DNA of 64,000 nt from Fodinisporobacter ferrooxydans (GTDB lineage Bacteria; Bacillota; Bacilli; Tumebacillales; MYW30-H2): positions 1,206,001-1,270,000 of the forward strand of contig NZ_CP089291.1 in assembly GCF_022818495.1 (NCBI RefSeq), given 5' to 3'. The notes beneath the pieces were generated by a model. That model had not been told where the DNA came from, did no database searches, and saw only the letters and a list, made by a program, of their open reading frames with translations. Below, one piece after another: positions 29,670 to 44,829 of the stretch; within the stretch, counting starts at the first letter, position 1, and the number at the start of each line of letters is the position of its first letter. The position numbers and the translations under genes are program-made.

Positions 29670-32114
29670 ATGGCAGAGAAGGAACGTTTATTAGAACGTG
29701 ATATCAGTCAGGAATTGCGTGAATCATTCATTGATTATGCCATGAGTGTAATCGTCAGCCGTGCAATTCCGGATGTTCGTGACGGGTTAAAACCTGTTCA
29801 TCGCCGCATTCTCTATGCGATGTACGAAGTAGGAATGACTCCTGATAAACCCTATAAAAAATCCGCCCGTGTGGTCGGGGATGTTCTTGCGAAGTATCAT
29901 CCGCATGGAGACTCCGCGGTTTATGATGCTCTGGTGCGGATGGCACAGGATTTTTCCACTCGTTATATTCTCGTTGACGGACATGGGAATTTTGGTTCGA
30001 TTGACGGTGATTCAGCTGCCGCCATGCGTTATACGGAAGCCCGCATGTCATCCATTGCAATGGAATTATTAAGGGACATTAACAAAGAGACGGTGGATTT
30101 TGGACCCAACTATGATGATAGTGAGAAAGAACCACTCGTTTTACCTTCTCGTTATCCGAATTTGTTGGTAAATGGTTCGTCTGGTATTGCGGTCGGTATG
30201 GCAACCAATATTCCGCCGCACAATCTGCGTGAAGTCATCGATGGTGTTTTGTTGATGATTGAGAACTCGGAAGTCACAACTGCGGATTTGATGAAAGTGA
30301 TTAAAGGTCCAGATTTTCCAACTGCAGCAACGATTCTTGGGAAAGATGGCATTAAATCTGCCTATGAAACCGGACGTGGTTCGATTACGATGCGTGCGGA
30401 AACGACTATCGAGGAAGGATCCAATGGAAAAGTCCGTATCATCGTAAATGAGATTCCATATCAAGTGAATAAAGCAAAACTCGTCGAAAAAATAGCAGAA
30501 TTAACACGTGATAAAAAGATCGATGGCATTACGGATTTGCGCGATGAATCAGACCGCAATGGCATGCGTATCGTTATTGAGCTGAGACGGGATGTAAAAC
30601 CGCAAGTTGTATTAAATAATCTCTTTAAACATACTGCGTTGCAATCGACGTTTGGTGTGAATATGCTTGCTTTGGTGAACGGAGAACCGAGGATTCTGCC
30701 ATTGCGTGATACCATTTATCACTATTTGGAACATCAAAAAACAGTGATTCGCAGGCGTACGCAATTCGATTTAAATAAAGCCGAGGCACGTGCCCATATT
30801 CTCGAAGGATTGCGCATAGCCTTAGACCATTTGGATGCAGTCATTACATTGATTCGAAGTTCGCAAACGACTGAAGAAGCACGTACGGGATTGATGACAG
30901 AGTTTTCACTGTCTGAAGAACAGGCCCAAGCAATTCTCGATATGCGTTTGCAGCGATTAACCGGTTTGGAACGGGAAAAGATCGAAAATGAATATAACGA
31001 GTTATTAAAGCTCATTGCTGAATTACGAGCTATTTTAGCTGATGAACAAAAAGTTCTAGGAGTTATTCGCGAAGAACTCGTAGCAATTCGTGATAAATTT
31101 GGTGATGAAAGACGAACGAAAATTCTTGCTGCTGAAGGAGAATTTGATGAAGGTGATTTAATACCGATAGAAGATGTAGCGATTACGATCACACACCAAG
31201 GATACGTAAAACGGATACCTGTCTCTGCATATCGGAGTCAAAAACGTGGTGGGCGTGGAGTTACTGCTATGGGTACAAAAGAAGAGGATTTTGTCGAACA
31301 ACTGTATGTCACGTCTTCACATGACTACATTTTCTTCTTTACCAATAAAGGTAAAGTATATCGGATAAAAGCGTATGAAATTCCTGAATTGGGCCGTAGC
31401 GCAAAAGGTACGCCGATTATTAATTTGTTGAATATTGAACAGGGTGAACAAGTATCTGCCGTGATTCCTGTTAAAGAAATTACAGCAGAAACATTTGTAT
31501 TCATGGCTACTAAGAAAGGGATCGTCAAGCGAACTTCCTTGGATGAATTTTCTAATATCCGTAAAGGAGGATTAATTGCTTTAAATATTCGTGAAGACGA
31601 TGAATTGATCGGTGTACGAGTAACGGACGGACAACAGCAAATTATTATGGGCACAAAATTAGGGATGTCCATCCGTTTTTCAGAAAGTGATGTGCGTGTC
31701 ATGGGGAGAATTGCTACCGGTGTGAAAGGAATTCAACTTTCATCGGAAGATGTTCTCATCGATATGGATGTCGTTCGTCATGACGCGGACGTATTGGTTG
31801 TGACAAGTCATGGATATGGGAAGAGAACGCCAATTGATGATTATCGTGAGCAAACACGTGGCGGAAAGGGAATTAAGACGTTAAATGTTACACAGAAAAA
31901 CGGCTATATCGTTGCATTAAAAGTAGTGAATTCGGAAGATGATTTAATGATTATTACAAACTCAGGTGTTATGATTCGTCTTCGAATTAATGAAATTTCT
32001 GAATTGGGACGATATACGCAAGGTGTTAAACTAATTTCTTTAAAAGATGAAGAAGAAGTTATGAATGTTGCAAGAGTTGTTTCAACAGATGATGCTGACG
32101 GGGACATTGTTTGA
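29670..32114 (+). CDS. gyrA: DNA gyrase subunit A
   Basis: 814 aa. The winged-helix domain carries the catalytic Tyr in [11 protein letters not shown]. The quinolone region reads [17 protein letters not shown], with Ser83 and Asp87 (E. coli numbering) unmutated. The C-terminal beta-pinwheel has the GyrA-box QKRGGRG, so this is gyrase rather than topoisomerase IV. ATG 29670 has AAGGGAG upstream. It is transcribed after proS, with a terminator at 32252-32285. Confidence 0.98.
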   Translation: MAEKERLLERDISQELRESFIDYAMSVIVSRAIPDVRDGLKPVHRRILYAMYEVGMTPDKPYKKSARVVGDVLAKYHPHGDSAVYDALVRMAQDFSTRYILVDGHGNFGSIDGDSAAAMRYTEARMSSIAMELLRDINKETVDFGPNYDDSEKEPLVLPSRYPNLLVNGSSGIAVGMATNIPPHNLREVIDGVLLMIENSEVTTADLMKVIKGPDFPTAATILGKDGIKSAYETGRGSITMRAETTIEEGSNGKVRIIVNEIPYQVNKAKLVEKIAELTRDKKIDGITDLRDESDRNGMRIVIELRRDVKPQVVLNNLFKHTALQSTFGVNMLALVNGEPRILPLRDTIYHYLEHQKTVIRRRTQFDLNKAEARAHILEGLRIALDHLDAVITLIRSSQTTEEARTGLMTEFSLSEEQAQAILDMRLQRLTGLEREKIENEYNELLKLIAELRAILADEQKVLGVIREELVAIRDKFGDERRTKILAAEGEFDEGDLIPIEDVAITITHQGYVKRIPVSAYRSQKRGGRGVTAMGTKEEDFVEQLYVTSSHDYIFFFTNKGKVYRIKAYEIPELGRSAKGTPIINLLNIEQGEQVSAVIPVKEITAETFVFMATKKGIVKRTSLDEFSNIRKGGLIALNIREDDELIGVRVTDGQQQIIMGTKLGMSIRFSESDVRVMGRIATGVKGIQLSSEDVLIDMDVVRHDADVLVVTSHGYGKRTPIDDYREQTRGGKGIKTLNVTQKNGYIVALKVVNSEDDLMIITNSGVMIRLRINEISELGRYTQGVKLISLKDEEEVMNVARVVSTDDADGDIV

Positions 32115-32157
32115 GAATATTAGGCGCCAGGACTTGAATCAAATTTCAATCCTTTTT

Positions 32158-32215
32158 AGAGGATGTTCAAAAAGTAGTCAAAACTCTACTTTAACCACTT
32201 TTTGAACACGAACTA
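32158..32215 (+). repeat. Miniature internally deleted copy of the dispersed repeat
   Basis: 58 bp containing both ends of the 156-bp element (AGAGGATGTTCAAAAAGTAG at the left, ACCACTTTTTGAACACG at the right) joined by a few bases, with the structured interior missing. As RNA it is a near-perfect hairpin. Confidence 0.8.
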
Positions 32216-32251
32216 AGATATGTGTGAGAAAAATATAGAAGAATGCAATTG

Positions 32252-32285
32252 TAGAGCCGGATGATTTACATTCTGGCTCTTTTCT
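32252..32285 (+). terminator. Terminator of the gyrB-proS-gyrA region
   Basis: The stem AGAGCCGGATG / CATTCTGGCTCT is followed by TTTTCT. It lies between the miniature and the full repeat copies. Confidence 0.8.
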
Positions 32286-32290
32286 ATAAT

Positions 32291-32447
32291 AGAGGATGTT
32301 CAAAAAGTAGTCAAAACTCCACGGCGGATTGCTTTGCCGAATCCCCAAAGCCTTACTCATGTACCAAACACGTACACTCCGTCGGCTTTTCGTGCTTCGA
32401 CTTCGCACTCCTTGTGTCTTACTTGACTACTTTTTGAACACTCACTA
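32291..32447 (+). repeat. Dispersed structured repeat, full copy 2
   Basis: About 157 bp, with ends AGAGGATGTTCAAAAAGTAG and CTACTTTTTGAACACTCACT. The interior stem is AAAGCC / GGCTTT (reverse-strand reading), the swapped form of the GGC/GCC stem in copies 1 and 3. The GAAGTCGAAG loop is shared with copy 4. It lies between the gyrA terminator and the rRNA promoter. Confidence 0.85.
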
Positions 32448-32575
32448 ATAGATATTCTCATTTGAAAATATATTTATATGATTGTTGAATTTTTTATTGA
32501 ATTGCTATTGCAATAGATAAGCAATTATGTTAATATAATTTTCGTTGTCACAAACGAAAGAATATGAATTTGAAC

Positions 32576-32604
32576 TTGACATATATACTCGATTTTGATA
32601 TTTT
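32576..32604 (+). promoter_or_regulatory. Sigma-A promoter of rRNA operon 1
   Basis: TTGACA (32576-32581), a 17-bp spacer and TATTTT (32599-32604), about 125 bp upstream of mature 16S. The preceding sequence is A/T-rich, like an UP element. Confidence 0.75.
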
Positions 32605-32644
32605 ATTAGAGTATTGTTTGGGACTCATGTTTTATAAATCTAGA

Positions 32645-32729
32645 AGTTCCTTGAAAACTAAACAAGTGCAGGGAGTTATATATGTAACTCCTGTCATTAG
32701 TCAGCAATGATTCTGACAGGGTAAAAACT
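32645..32729 (+). promoter_or_regulatory. rRNA leader: boxA-like site and 16S processing stalk
   Basis: A boxA-like TTCCTTGAAAACT is followed by CAAGTGCAGGG (32663-32673), which is fully complementary to CCCTGCACTTG just 3' of 16S (34335-34345). This is the RNase III-type processing stem. The hairpin GGAGTTA / TAACTCC also lies here. The same leader precedes the second 16S gene, with TTCTTTGAAAACT as boxA. Confidence 0.8.
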
Positions 32730-34284
<1,555 letters not shown>

Positions 34285-34371
34285 AAGTCCCTTATAGGGA
34301 TGCGAAAAAGAGTGTTTGTGTTACACGAACATTGCCCTGCACTTGGTTAGTTTTGAGGGAATATTCCCTAT

Positions 34372-34448
34372 GGGCCTATAGCTCAGCTGGCTAGAGCGCA
34401 CGACTGATAATCGTGAGGTCAGTGGTTCGAGTCCACTTAGGCCCACCA
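34372..34448 (+). tRNA. tRNA-Ile (GAU)
   Basis: 77 nt with encoded CCA. The acceptor stem GGGCCTA / TAGGCCC, anticodon loop CTGATAA and T-loop GGTTCGAGTCC are readable. It lies in the 16S-23S spacer of operon 1 only. Confidence 0.97.
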
Positions 34449-34458
34449 TATTTATTTT

Positions 34459-34534
34459 GGGGATATAGCTCAGTTGGGAGAGCACCTGCCTTGCAAGCAG
34501 GGGGTCAGCGGTTCGAATCCGCTTATCTCCACCA
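34459..34534 (+). tRNA. tRNA-Ala (UGC)
   Basis: 76 nt with encoded CCA. The acceptor arm GGGGATA / TATCTCC and anticodon loop CTTGCAA are readable. It lies ten bases after tRNA-Ile and is directly followed by a boxA-like TTCTTTGAAAACT. Confidence 0.97.
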
Positions 34535-34687
34535 TGTTCTTTGAAAACTGGATAGCGAATTCTATCGTATACAGGATGAATACAATGCGTGGTAACTGCG
34601 CGAGCAGTACACAATTTCATCAAATGTTTTACCCGAGCGCTTAACGGTTTTTTGGTATGCTTGTTTCATGCAGCACCAAGCTGCGAC

Positions 34688-34788
34688 TCGCTAGCGGCGA
34701 GAAGTGCTAGGAAGAGATTTCGTGAAGAAGTGAGCATAATGGAATTATGTGAACGATGAACGAAAGATCTGACAACGCAATTCGAAGC
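34688..34788 (+). repeat. Spacer hairpin repeat in the 16S-23S region (operon 1)
   Basis: A ~101-bp unit related to the three units in the 23S-5S spacer. It shares TCGCTAG, GCGAGAAGTGCTAGGAA, a GAG-hairpin-TGA core (here CATAAT / ATTATG), GAACGAAAGATCTGAC and the end GCAATTCGAAGC. It ends 20 bp before mature 23S. Operon 2 has the same unit at 63335-63435. Confidence 0.75.
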
Positions 34789-34807
34789 CGATAGGTAGAG
34801 TCGCCTA

Positions 34808-37783
<2,976 letters not shown>

Positions 37784-37877
37784 TAAACAAAAAGGTTTAC
37801 GTGCGCAAAGGGTACGATAGCATTCGCATCTGGTTTTGAAAGAACATCTTTCTTGTCGAAGCGCTTCAATAAATGAT

Positions 37878-37983
37878 TCGCTAGAAGCGAGAAGTGCAAG
37901 GAATGACCGGAGCGAGTGAGGGAGCGTACGGTATTGGTACGTGACGGAAGCGAGTGATGGGAAATGACACAGCAATTCGAAGC
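37878..37983 (+). repeat. Spacer hairpin repeat unit 1 (23S-5S)
   Basis: The unit runs from TCGCTAGAAGCGAG to GCAATTCGAAGC. The inner hairpin is CGTAC / GTACG in the context GAG...TGA. With its upstream flank it is nearly identical to unit 3 over about 127 bp. Confidence 0.8.
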
Positions 37984-38003
37984 TTGGAGTGAATGGAGTC
38001 GAA

Positions 38004-38105
38004 TCAGAAGCGAGAAATACAAGGAAGCGCTTGAGTGACGGAAGGAGCGTACGTATTTGGTACGTGACTGACGGAACGAAAGATGCTGACGCAGTAGTTC
38101 GAAGC
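38004..38105 (+). repeat. Spacer hairpin repeat unit 2 (23S-5S)
   Basis: A diverged unit with GCGAGAAATACAAGGAAG, the inner hairpin CGTAC-GTATTTG-GTACG and the ending GAACGAAAGATGCTGACGC then GTTCGAAGC. The loop GTATTTG matches GTGTTTG in the dispersed MITE-like repeat. Confidence 0.78.
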
Positions 38106-38120
38106 GATTCAATAAATGAT

Positions 38121-38226
38121 TCGCTAGAAGCGAGAAGTGCAAGGAATGACCGGAGCGAGTGAAGGAGCGTACAGTATTGGTACGTGACTGAAGCGAGTGA
38201 TGGGAAATGACACAGCAATTCGAAGC
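38121..38226 (+). repeat. Spacer hairpin repeat unit 3 (23S-5S)
   Basis: A near-duplicate of unit 1 with few substitutions (for example CGTACAGTATTGGTACG in place of CGTACGGTATTGGTACG). It ends about 18 bp before 5S. The 460-bp 23S-5S spacer consists almost entirely of these three units. Confidence 0.8.
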
Positions 38227-38243
38227 TTATAGTAGAATCAGAT

Positions 38244-38361
38244 GTCTGGTGATGATGGCAGAGGGGATACACACGTACCCATCCCGAACACGACCGTTAA
38301 GCCCTCTAGCGCCGATGGTACTTGGAACGCAGGTTCCTGGAAGAGTAGGACGTTGCCAGGC
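38244..38361 (+). rRNA. rrf: 5S ribosomal RNA
   Basis: About 117 nt, with terminal stem GTCTGGTGA / TTGCCAGGC, loop CCCATCCCGAACACG and GCCGATGGTACT. It closes rRNA operon 1 and is followed by a strong terminator. Confidence 0.95.
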
Positions 38362-38374
38362 GATAAATATTTTT

Positions 38375-38419
38375 AAAAAGCGGAATGTATCTCAATTTAG
38401 CAGATTCATTCCGCTTTTA
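38375..38419 (+). terminator. Terminator of rRNA operon 1
   Basis: The stem AAAAGCGGAATG / CATTCCGCTTTT has a 20-nt loop, then TATATTCG. It may also serve the convergent yaaC. Confidence 0.85.
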
Positions 38420-38430
38420 TATTCGATTTT

Positions 38431-39528
38431 TTATACTGAATAAAAATAATATGTTTCCTGTAATAATTTATTTAATATTAAATTGGGAAATTTCCGCATG
38501 GATATGGAAAGAAATTCATGAATGATTATCAAATCTTGGGAAGAATAATGAAAAATGATTTCTCCCCACCGCTCTGTTTCATATCTGCAAAGCATTCCAA
38601 GCACATACATGATCAGAAAATGAATACAGATTTCCGGGATTTGCAAATGAACGTTTTTAGGAAGATATAAAAATTTTTCACCCATAAGATCATAGAAAAG
38701 TAACGGATGATCGACAGTCGATTCTATTTTGGCAACACGTAAAATCTGCAATAAACCTTCAGGTTCTGGTGTTTCAAGATCTGTATATACTTCATCTTCA
38801 CAGCAAAATGTTTGTAAAAGATCGAGCGCTTCTTGTTTTGTTTTTTGCGCTCCTTGTAAAATGGAGCGATCACAAACCCATAGATGTGAATAAATCGTTG
38901 GTTTTATGCAATCTTGATGATCTTGAATTGCTTTTTTAAAAAAATGAGATGGGTCGAAGTTTTTATGATTTGAAATTGTAAGATTCGCTACACAACTTGG
39001 TCCATATAGTCGTTCGAACATATGACGAAGATCGGGAATGGCTGCAAGCATGTATTTTATAGGAAATTTTTGTTGGCTCGTAAGAGTTACTCCAAAAAAC
39101 ATTTGAAAAAACGTTGGGAATAAACCATCTTTTTGAATTCGCGCATCATCTTCAATAAATCGATAATCTTCTCGTTTTAATTTTCTGGTAGATAACCCGT
39201 GTTTCAGAACACTTGTCGAAGTGGGGTATTCCGGGTTGCGTGTTACAATTAATGCTTTGATCAGACTCACCATTCCATAATATAAGAGCAATGGTTTTGT
39301 TATGGTGTCGCAAAATTCAGCGGAACGGTAGTATTCTCTTGCTTGTTTGGTATTAAAAATTAATTTCGGTGTGGCAAGATATGCATCACGCTGTGGATTT
39401 TGCCGTCCGATAGTTTGATATCGCAATTCAAGGAATGTACGAGTTGTTTCCTCATTTTCAAATAGATAAAACATGTCCCACATTTTTTTATAGGGTTGTT
39501 CTGTTCGGATCCGATGAATCGCCTCCAT
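38431..39528 (-). CDS. yaaC: YaaC-like protein
   Basis: 365 aa from ATG 39528, which has GGAGGGA upstream; the ORF could be extended further but without a ribosome site. It fits the YaaC family: the N-terminal block (YLATPKLIFNTKQAREYYRSAEFCD, read in two parts) and 'LLLYYGMVSLIKALI', followed by a basic 'LKHGLSTRKL' motif and a C-terminal helical part. Function is unknown. Position and orientation (minus, between an rRNA operon and guaB) match B. subtilis yaaC. It may contain weakly hydrophobic helices but no clear membrane anchor. Confidence 0.82.
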   Translation of the reverse strand: MEAIHRIRTEQPYKKMWDMFYLFENEETTRTFLELRYQTIGRQNPQRDAYLATPKLIFNTKQAREYYRSAEFCDTITKPLLLYYGMVSLIKALIVTRNPEYPTSTSVLKHGLSTRKLKREDYRFIEDDARIQKDGLFPTFFQMFFGVTLTSQQKFPIKYMLAAIPDLRHMFERLYGPSCVANLTISNHKNFDPSHFFKKAIQDHQDCIKPTIYSHLWVCDRSILQGAQKTKQEALDLLQTFCCEDEVYTDLETPEPEGLLQILRVAKIESTVDHPLLFYDLMGEKFLYLPKNVHLQIPEICIHFLIMYVLGMLCRYETERWGEIIFHYSSQDLIIIHEFLSISMRKFPNLILNKLLQETYYFYSV

Positions 39529-39693
39529 ATATAGAGTCCCTCCAAAAAACAAGTAACTGACATAAAGTAATAAATATGTAAACTTTTCAATGATTTTGAC
39601 TTTTCGGATGACATCCAACTATTCTTGACACCCTAAGACTGCGTTGTTAAACTAGCCATAATATCCGCTGACAGAGGACAAAGTATACATTAG

Positions 39694-41169
<1,476 letters not shown>

Positions 41170-41211
41170 ACATATTCTATATTTTCCATATTGAACAGAA
41201 TGGAAATAATT

Positions 41212-41244
41212 AGAGAATGCGGAAATGTGCCGCATTCTTTTTTT
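41212..41244 (+). terminator. Terminator of guaB
   Basis: The perfect stem AGAATGCGG / CCGCATTCT is followed by TTTTTTTC. Confidence 0.9.
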
Positions 41245-41346
41245 CTTGGTTTTATCTATGTTACAATGCGATTGTTGATCTATTATTGTTCAGTTAAATA
41301 ACCGATCTTTTAGACGTAAAGAAATGTTCATTACGAACTCTTTTAA

Positions 41347-41369
41347 TACCACTTTTTGAACACGCACTA
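41347..41369 (+). repeat. Solo right end of the dispersed repeat
   Basis: ACCACTTTTTGAACACGCACT matches only the right terminus of the element and lies six bases before a full copy, suggesting successive insertions or a deletion at one spot. Confidence 0.75.
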
Positions 41370-41374
41370 ATAAA

Positions 41375-41531
41375 AGAGGATGTTCAAAAAGTAGTCAAAA
41401 CTCCACGGCGGATTGCTTTGCCGAATCCCCAAAAGGCTTACTCATGTACCAAACACGTACACTCCGTCGCCTTTTCGTGCTTCGGCTTCGCACTCCTTGT
41501 GTCTTACTTAACCACTTTTTGAACACGCACT
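41375..41531 (+). repeat. Dispersed structured repeat, full copy 3
   Basis: About 157 bp with ends AGAGGATGTTCAAAAAGTAG and ACCACTTTTTGAACACGCAC. It has the GGC/GCC stem form with the GAAGCCGAAG loop, like copy 1. Both flanks read CACTAATAAAAG, which could be a target duplication or reflect the neighbouring solo end. Confidence 0.85.
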
Positions 41532-41604
41532 AATAAAAGGAGACTTTTTTGAAAAATTAAGATTTACTGATTTTGATAGAAAGAATTTAGGAAGGATGAT
41601 AGTT

Positions 41605-42852
41605 TTGCAACTTTTCAAAAATCGGTCAAACAAGATTCATGGAATCTTGATACTGACATTATTAACTTCTACTGTCATGATTCCTGTTCAGAATATCAAC
41701 GCATATGCAGCGGCCAATGATACCATGACGATTTCCCCTCCTACTATTAATGCTCCCGCAGCCGAGTTGATCGATGCGAAAACGGGGCAAGTTCTCTATG
41801 CGAAAAATATTGATGCACGAAGGGAACCGGCATCTACTACAAAATTGATGACCCTCTTATTAATCGAGCAAGCGATACAATCTGGTAAAGCAAAGCTGAC
41901 AGATATCGTTCCCGTGACACCTGAGGCCATCCGAATTGAAACAGAAGGTTCCGGAGCTTGGTTAAAACAAGGGGAAAAATGGACACTAGAGGATATGATA
42001 AAATTTATTACTGTACCATCTGGCAATGACGCGGCAGTTGCAACGGCTCAATACTTGGCAGGATCGATTCCAGCTTTTGTTGATCGGATGAATGAGGAAG
42101 CCAAGAAATTAGGTTTGACGAATACGCATTTCGCAAACCCGGATGGTTTGCATGATCCGAATCATTATACCAGTGCACATGACTTGGCAATTATCGCGAG
42201 AACATTGATTACCCAATATCCTGACATTCTAAAATATACGAGTATTCAGTCTATGACTGTCCGCAACGGCCAGAACATTTTCCAAAATACAGACACTCTT
42301 CTTGGAAAATATCAGGGGTTGGACGGATTGAAAACAGGGTATACGGATCAAGCCGGATATTGCTTTGTGGGAACAGCACAACAAAATAATATGCGTTTAA
42401 TCGATGTGGTGCTAGGGACGAATTCAGAAGAAGCAAGATTTACTGAATCGACCAAATTGCTGGATTATGGATTTCAAAATTTTAAAGAATATAAATTAGC
42501 ATCGAAAAATCAACCGATAAAACAAACGGCACCTGTCAATAAAGGAGTAAATACGGAAGTAGGACTTGCCCCAGTGGAAGATGCATATGTAGCGGTACAG
42601 CCCGGTCAAGAAAAATTGATCCAGACACATGTATCGATTGGTACAATTACTGCTCCTGTAAAAAAAGGCCAAAAAATAGGGAAATTAGAATATATCTTAA
42701 ATGGAAAAGTCATTGAAACGGTAGAACTTCAAGCAACAAAAAATGATGATAAGGCAAGTTTTATTCGGTTATTTTTTCGCGGGATCGGCTATTTTATAGG
42801 AAATTTATTCCATGGAATCTTTAGCGGCATTGGCCATTTATTCAAGAAATAA
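41605..42852 (+). CDS. dacA: D-alanyl-D-alanine carboxypeptidase (PBP5, DacA)
   Basis: About 415 aa from TTG 41605, eight bases after GGAAGG; ATG 41596 would lie directly on the ribosome site. The N-terminal signal peptide ends around NAYAA. The SxxK motif is STTK (catalytic Ser), followed by SGN in TVPSGNDAA and KTG in LKTGYTDQ. A C-terminal amphipathic helix (LFFRGIGYFIGNLFHGI) anchors it to the membrane. It trims the terminal D-Ala of peptidoglycan pentapeptides. Its position after guaB matches B. subtilis. Confidence 0.96.
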   Translation: MQLFKNRSNKIHGILILTLLTSTVMIPVQNINAYAAANDTMTISPPTINAPAAELIDAKTGQVLYAKNIDARREPASTTKLMTLLLIEQAIQSGKAKLTDIVPVTPEAIRIETEGSGAWLKQGEKWTLEDMIKFITVPSGNDAAVATAQYLAGSIPAFVDRMNEEAKKLGLTNTHFANPDGLHDPNHYTSAHDLAIIARTLITQYPDILKYTSIQSMTVRNGQNIFQNTDTLLGKYQGLDGLKTGYTDQAGYCFVGTAQQNNMRLIDVVLGTNSEEARFTESTKLLDYGFQNFKEYKLASKNQPIKQTAPVNKGVNTEVGLAPVEDAYVAVQPGQEKLIQTHVSIGTITAPVKKGQKIGKLEYILNGKVIETVELQATKNDDKASFIRLFFRGIGYFIGNLFHGIFSGIGHLFKK

Positions 42853-42915
42853 GTTTTAAAAATATTTTCAAGAAAATATCGAATTCAGGAGACTGTTTTG
42901 TGAGGGGAATCGGCC

Positions 42916-43065
42916 ATGCTTACAACGGCGATGTTTATTATTAATAGCATATTATTGCTTGTATTGCTTACTGGGGGTTTTTTTATGTTTCGTGCGTTCT
43001 TGCGACGTATGCGTCAAGAAAAAGGTATTGATGACCCAAAAGCGAGCAAACAGGATCTCCATTAA
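42916..43065 (+). CDS. Small membrane protein of unknown function
   Basis: 49 aa, read manually from ATG 42916 with GAGGGGAA upstream. One transmembrane helix (about 5-26: AMFIINSILLLVLLTGGFFM) is followed by a strongly basic stretch (RAFLRRMRQEK) and a polar tail. The positive-inside rule predicts N-out/C-in. It may be co-transcribed with dacA, 63 bp upstream. I do not recognise a family. The rest of the dacA-pdxS gap shows nothing else. Confidence 0.6.
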   Translation: MLTTAMFIINSILLLVLLTGGFFMFRAFLRRMRQEKGIDDPKASKQDLH

Positions 43066-43208
43066 CGTTTATTTTTGTATGGATTTGTTAAATTCACGGT
43101 TCTTTATTGTGTATCCGAATCCAGTCATGTAAAATGGTATATTGATTATGTATTATTATTGATTTGTATGTAGATCGAAATTATATATGCATCGGGAGGT
43201 TAGTTACC

Positions 43209-44090
43209 ATGGAAGTAGGTACATCGCGCGTTAAACGGGGTATGGCAGAAATGCAAAAAGGCGGCGTCATTATGGACGTCATAAATGCTGAACAAGCAAA
43301 AGTTGCGGAAGAAGCCGGTGCTGTGGCTGTTATGGCTTTGGAACGTGTTCCTGCCGATATCCGTGCTACCGGTGGAGTTGCCCGTATGGCAGATCCGACA
43401 ATTGTCGAAGAAGTCATGAAGGCAGTTTCCATTCCTGTTATGGCAAAAGCACGCATCGGTCATTTTGTAGAAGCCAAAATTTTAGAATCTTTGGGTGTTG
43501 ATTATATTGATGAGAGTGAAGTTTTGACACCGGCGGATGATAAGTATCATATTAATAAACGCGAATTTACAGTTCCGTTTGTTTGCGGAGCGCGTGATCT
43601 GGGAGAGGCTTTGCGCCGAATTGCAGAAGGTGCTTCCATGATTCGCACAAAAGGTGAGCCGGGTACCGGGAATATTGTAGAAGCAGTAAAGCATCAGCGC
43701 ACCATGCAAGCACAAATCCGTAAAGTACAAGCTATGTCACAAGATGAATTATATGCGGAAGCAAAAAATTTAGGGGCACCATTTGAGCTTTTATTGGAAG
43801 TTCATACAAGTGGACGTCTGCCGGTTGTGAATTTTGCCGCTGGTGGTGTTGCAACACCTGCGGATGCAGCTTTGATGATGCACTTGGGTTCAGATGGAGT
43901 ATTTGTAGGTTCGGGAATTTTCAAATCTGAAAATCCTGCAAAATTTGCACGTTCGATTGTTGAAGCGACTACACATTATGAGGATTACGAGTTAATCGCA
44001 TCTTTATCAAAAGGACTTGGAACAGCTATGAAAGGTATTGAATTGTCTACTTTGCAAGATACGGAGCGCATGGCTGTTCGGGGTTGGTAA
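43209..44090 (+). CDS. pdxS: Pyridoxal 5'-phosphate synthase subunit PdxS
   Basis: 293 aa from ATG 43209 after GGGAGG; the upstream in-frame start is not expected for this family. It is a TIM-barrel lyase with the catalytic Lys in MAKARIGH, the [10 protein letters not shown] motif and KGEPGTGN. With PdxT it forms PLP from ribose 5-phosphate, glyceraldehyde 3-phosphate and ammonia. The start is followed by the typical [20 protein letters not shown] stretch. pdxT follows 26 bp later. Confidence 0.98.
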   Translation: MEVGTSRVKRGMAEMQKGGVIMDVINAEQAKVAEEAGAVAVMALERVPADIRATGGVARMADPTIVEEVMKAVSIPVMAKARIGHFVEAKILESLGVDYIDESEVLTPADDKYHINKREFTVPFVCGARDLGEALRRIAEGASMIRTKGEPGTGNIVEAVKHQRTMQAQIRKVQAMSQDELYAEAKNLGAPFELLLEVHTSGRLPVVNFAAGGVATPADAALMMHLGSDGVFVGSGIFKSENPAKFARSIVEATTHYEDYELIASLSKGLGTAMKGIELSTLQDTERMAVRGW

Positions 44091-44116
44091 GGGGCATACT
44101 ATAGAGGTGAGCAAGC

Positions 44117-44704
44117 ATGAAAGTTGGAGTACTTGCATTGCAAGGGGCAGTAGCAGAACATGCTCGAGCCTTGCGGGCAGCAGGAGCAAACGAAGTCGTC
44201 AGCGTCAAGAGAGTGGAAGATCTTAAGGATCTTGGAGGTCTTGTTTTGCCAGGGGGAGAAAGCACGACCATCGGTAAATTGATGAGAAAATATGATCTTA
44301 TGGATACTGTTCGTGAAATGGCCGTTTCCGGGATCCCCATGTTTGGAACATGTGCCGGTCTTATTCTATTGGCGAAACGTATTCATGGAGAAGACTATTC
44401 ACATTTAGGATTGATGGATATTGAGGTGGACCGCAACTCGTTTGGGCGGCAGAGGGAATCCTTTGAAGTGAATTTGAATATACCGGTTCTGGGAGAGGAA
44501 TCGTATCCTGCAGTATTTATTCGTGCACCTCATATTATCGAAGCGGGAGCCGGTGTTGATATTCTCTGTGAGTATGATGGCCGCATTGTTGCAGCAAAGC
44601 AAGGAAATTTACTAGGGGCTTCATTTCATCCAGAATTGACGGAAGATATCCGGTTGCATCATTATTTTATCGATATGGTCGCAAGACAAAAATCAGCGTC
44701 CTAA
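44117..44704 (+). CDS. pdxT: Pyridoxal 5'-phosphate synthase glutaminase subunit PdxT
   Basis: 195 aa, class I glutamine amidotransferase. The nucleophilic Cys is in GTCAGLILL, oxyanion region LPGGESTTIGK and the catalytic His/Glu in SFHPELTED. It supplies ammonia to PdxS. ATG 44117 follows AGAGGTGAG. Confidence 0.98.
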   Translation: MKVGVLALQGAVAEHARALRAAGANEVVSVKRVEDLKDLGGLVLPGGESTTIGKLMRKYDLMDTVREMAVSGIPMFGTCAGLILLAKRIHGEDYSHLGLMDIEVDRNSFGRQRESFEVNLNIPVLGEESYPAVFIRAPHIIEAGAGVDILCEYDGRIVAAKQGNLLGASFHPELTEDIRLHHYFIDMVARQKSAS

Positions 44705-44829
44705 TGGGCGCTATTTTTATATAGACATATGATTGTCCATACTGATTAAAAGAACATCAACAGCAAAAATGAGCGATTCTGTCAATATACATATGGGTGT
44801 TATTAAATCAGCAAAGGGAGTATGTTCGG

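Noticed and set aside
37878..38226. Possible CRISPR array (spaced repeats in the 23S-5S spacer)
   Set aside because: Units are about 100 bp, differ in sequence, lack short uniform repeats with unique spacers, and no cas genes are present.
44705..44829. T-box riboswitch before serS
   Set aside because: The gap is too short and lacks the T-box sequence (TGGNACCGCG) and a terminator/antiterminator pair.
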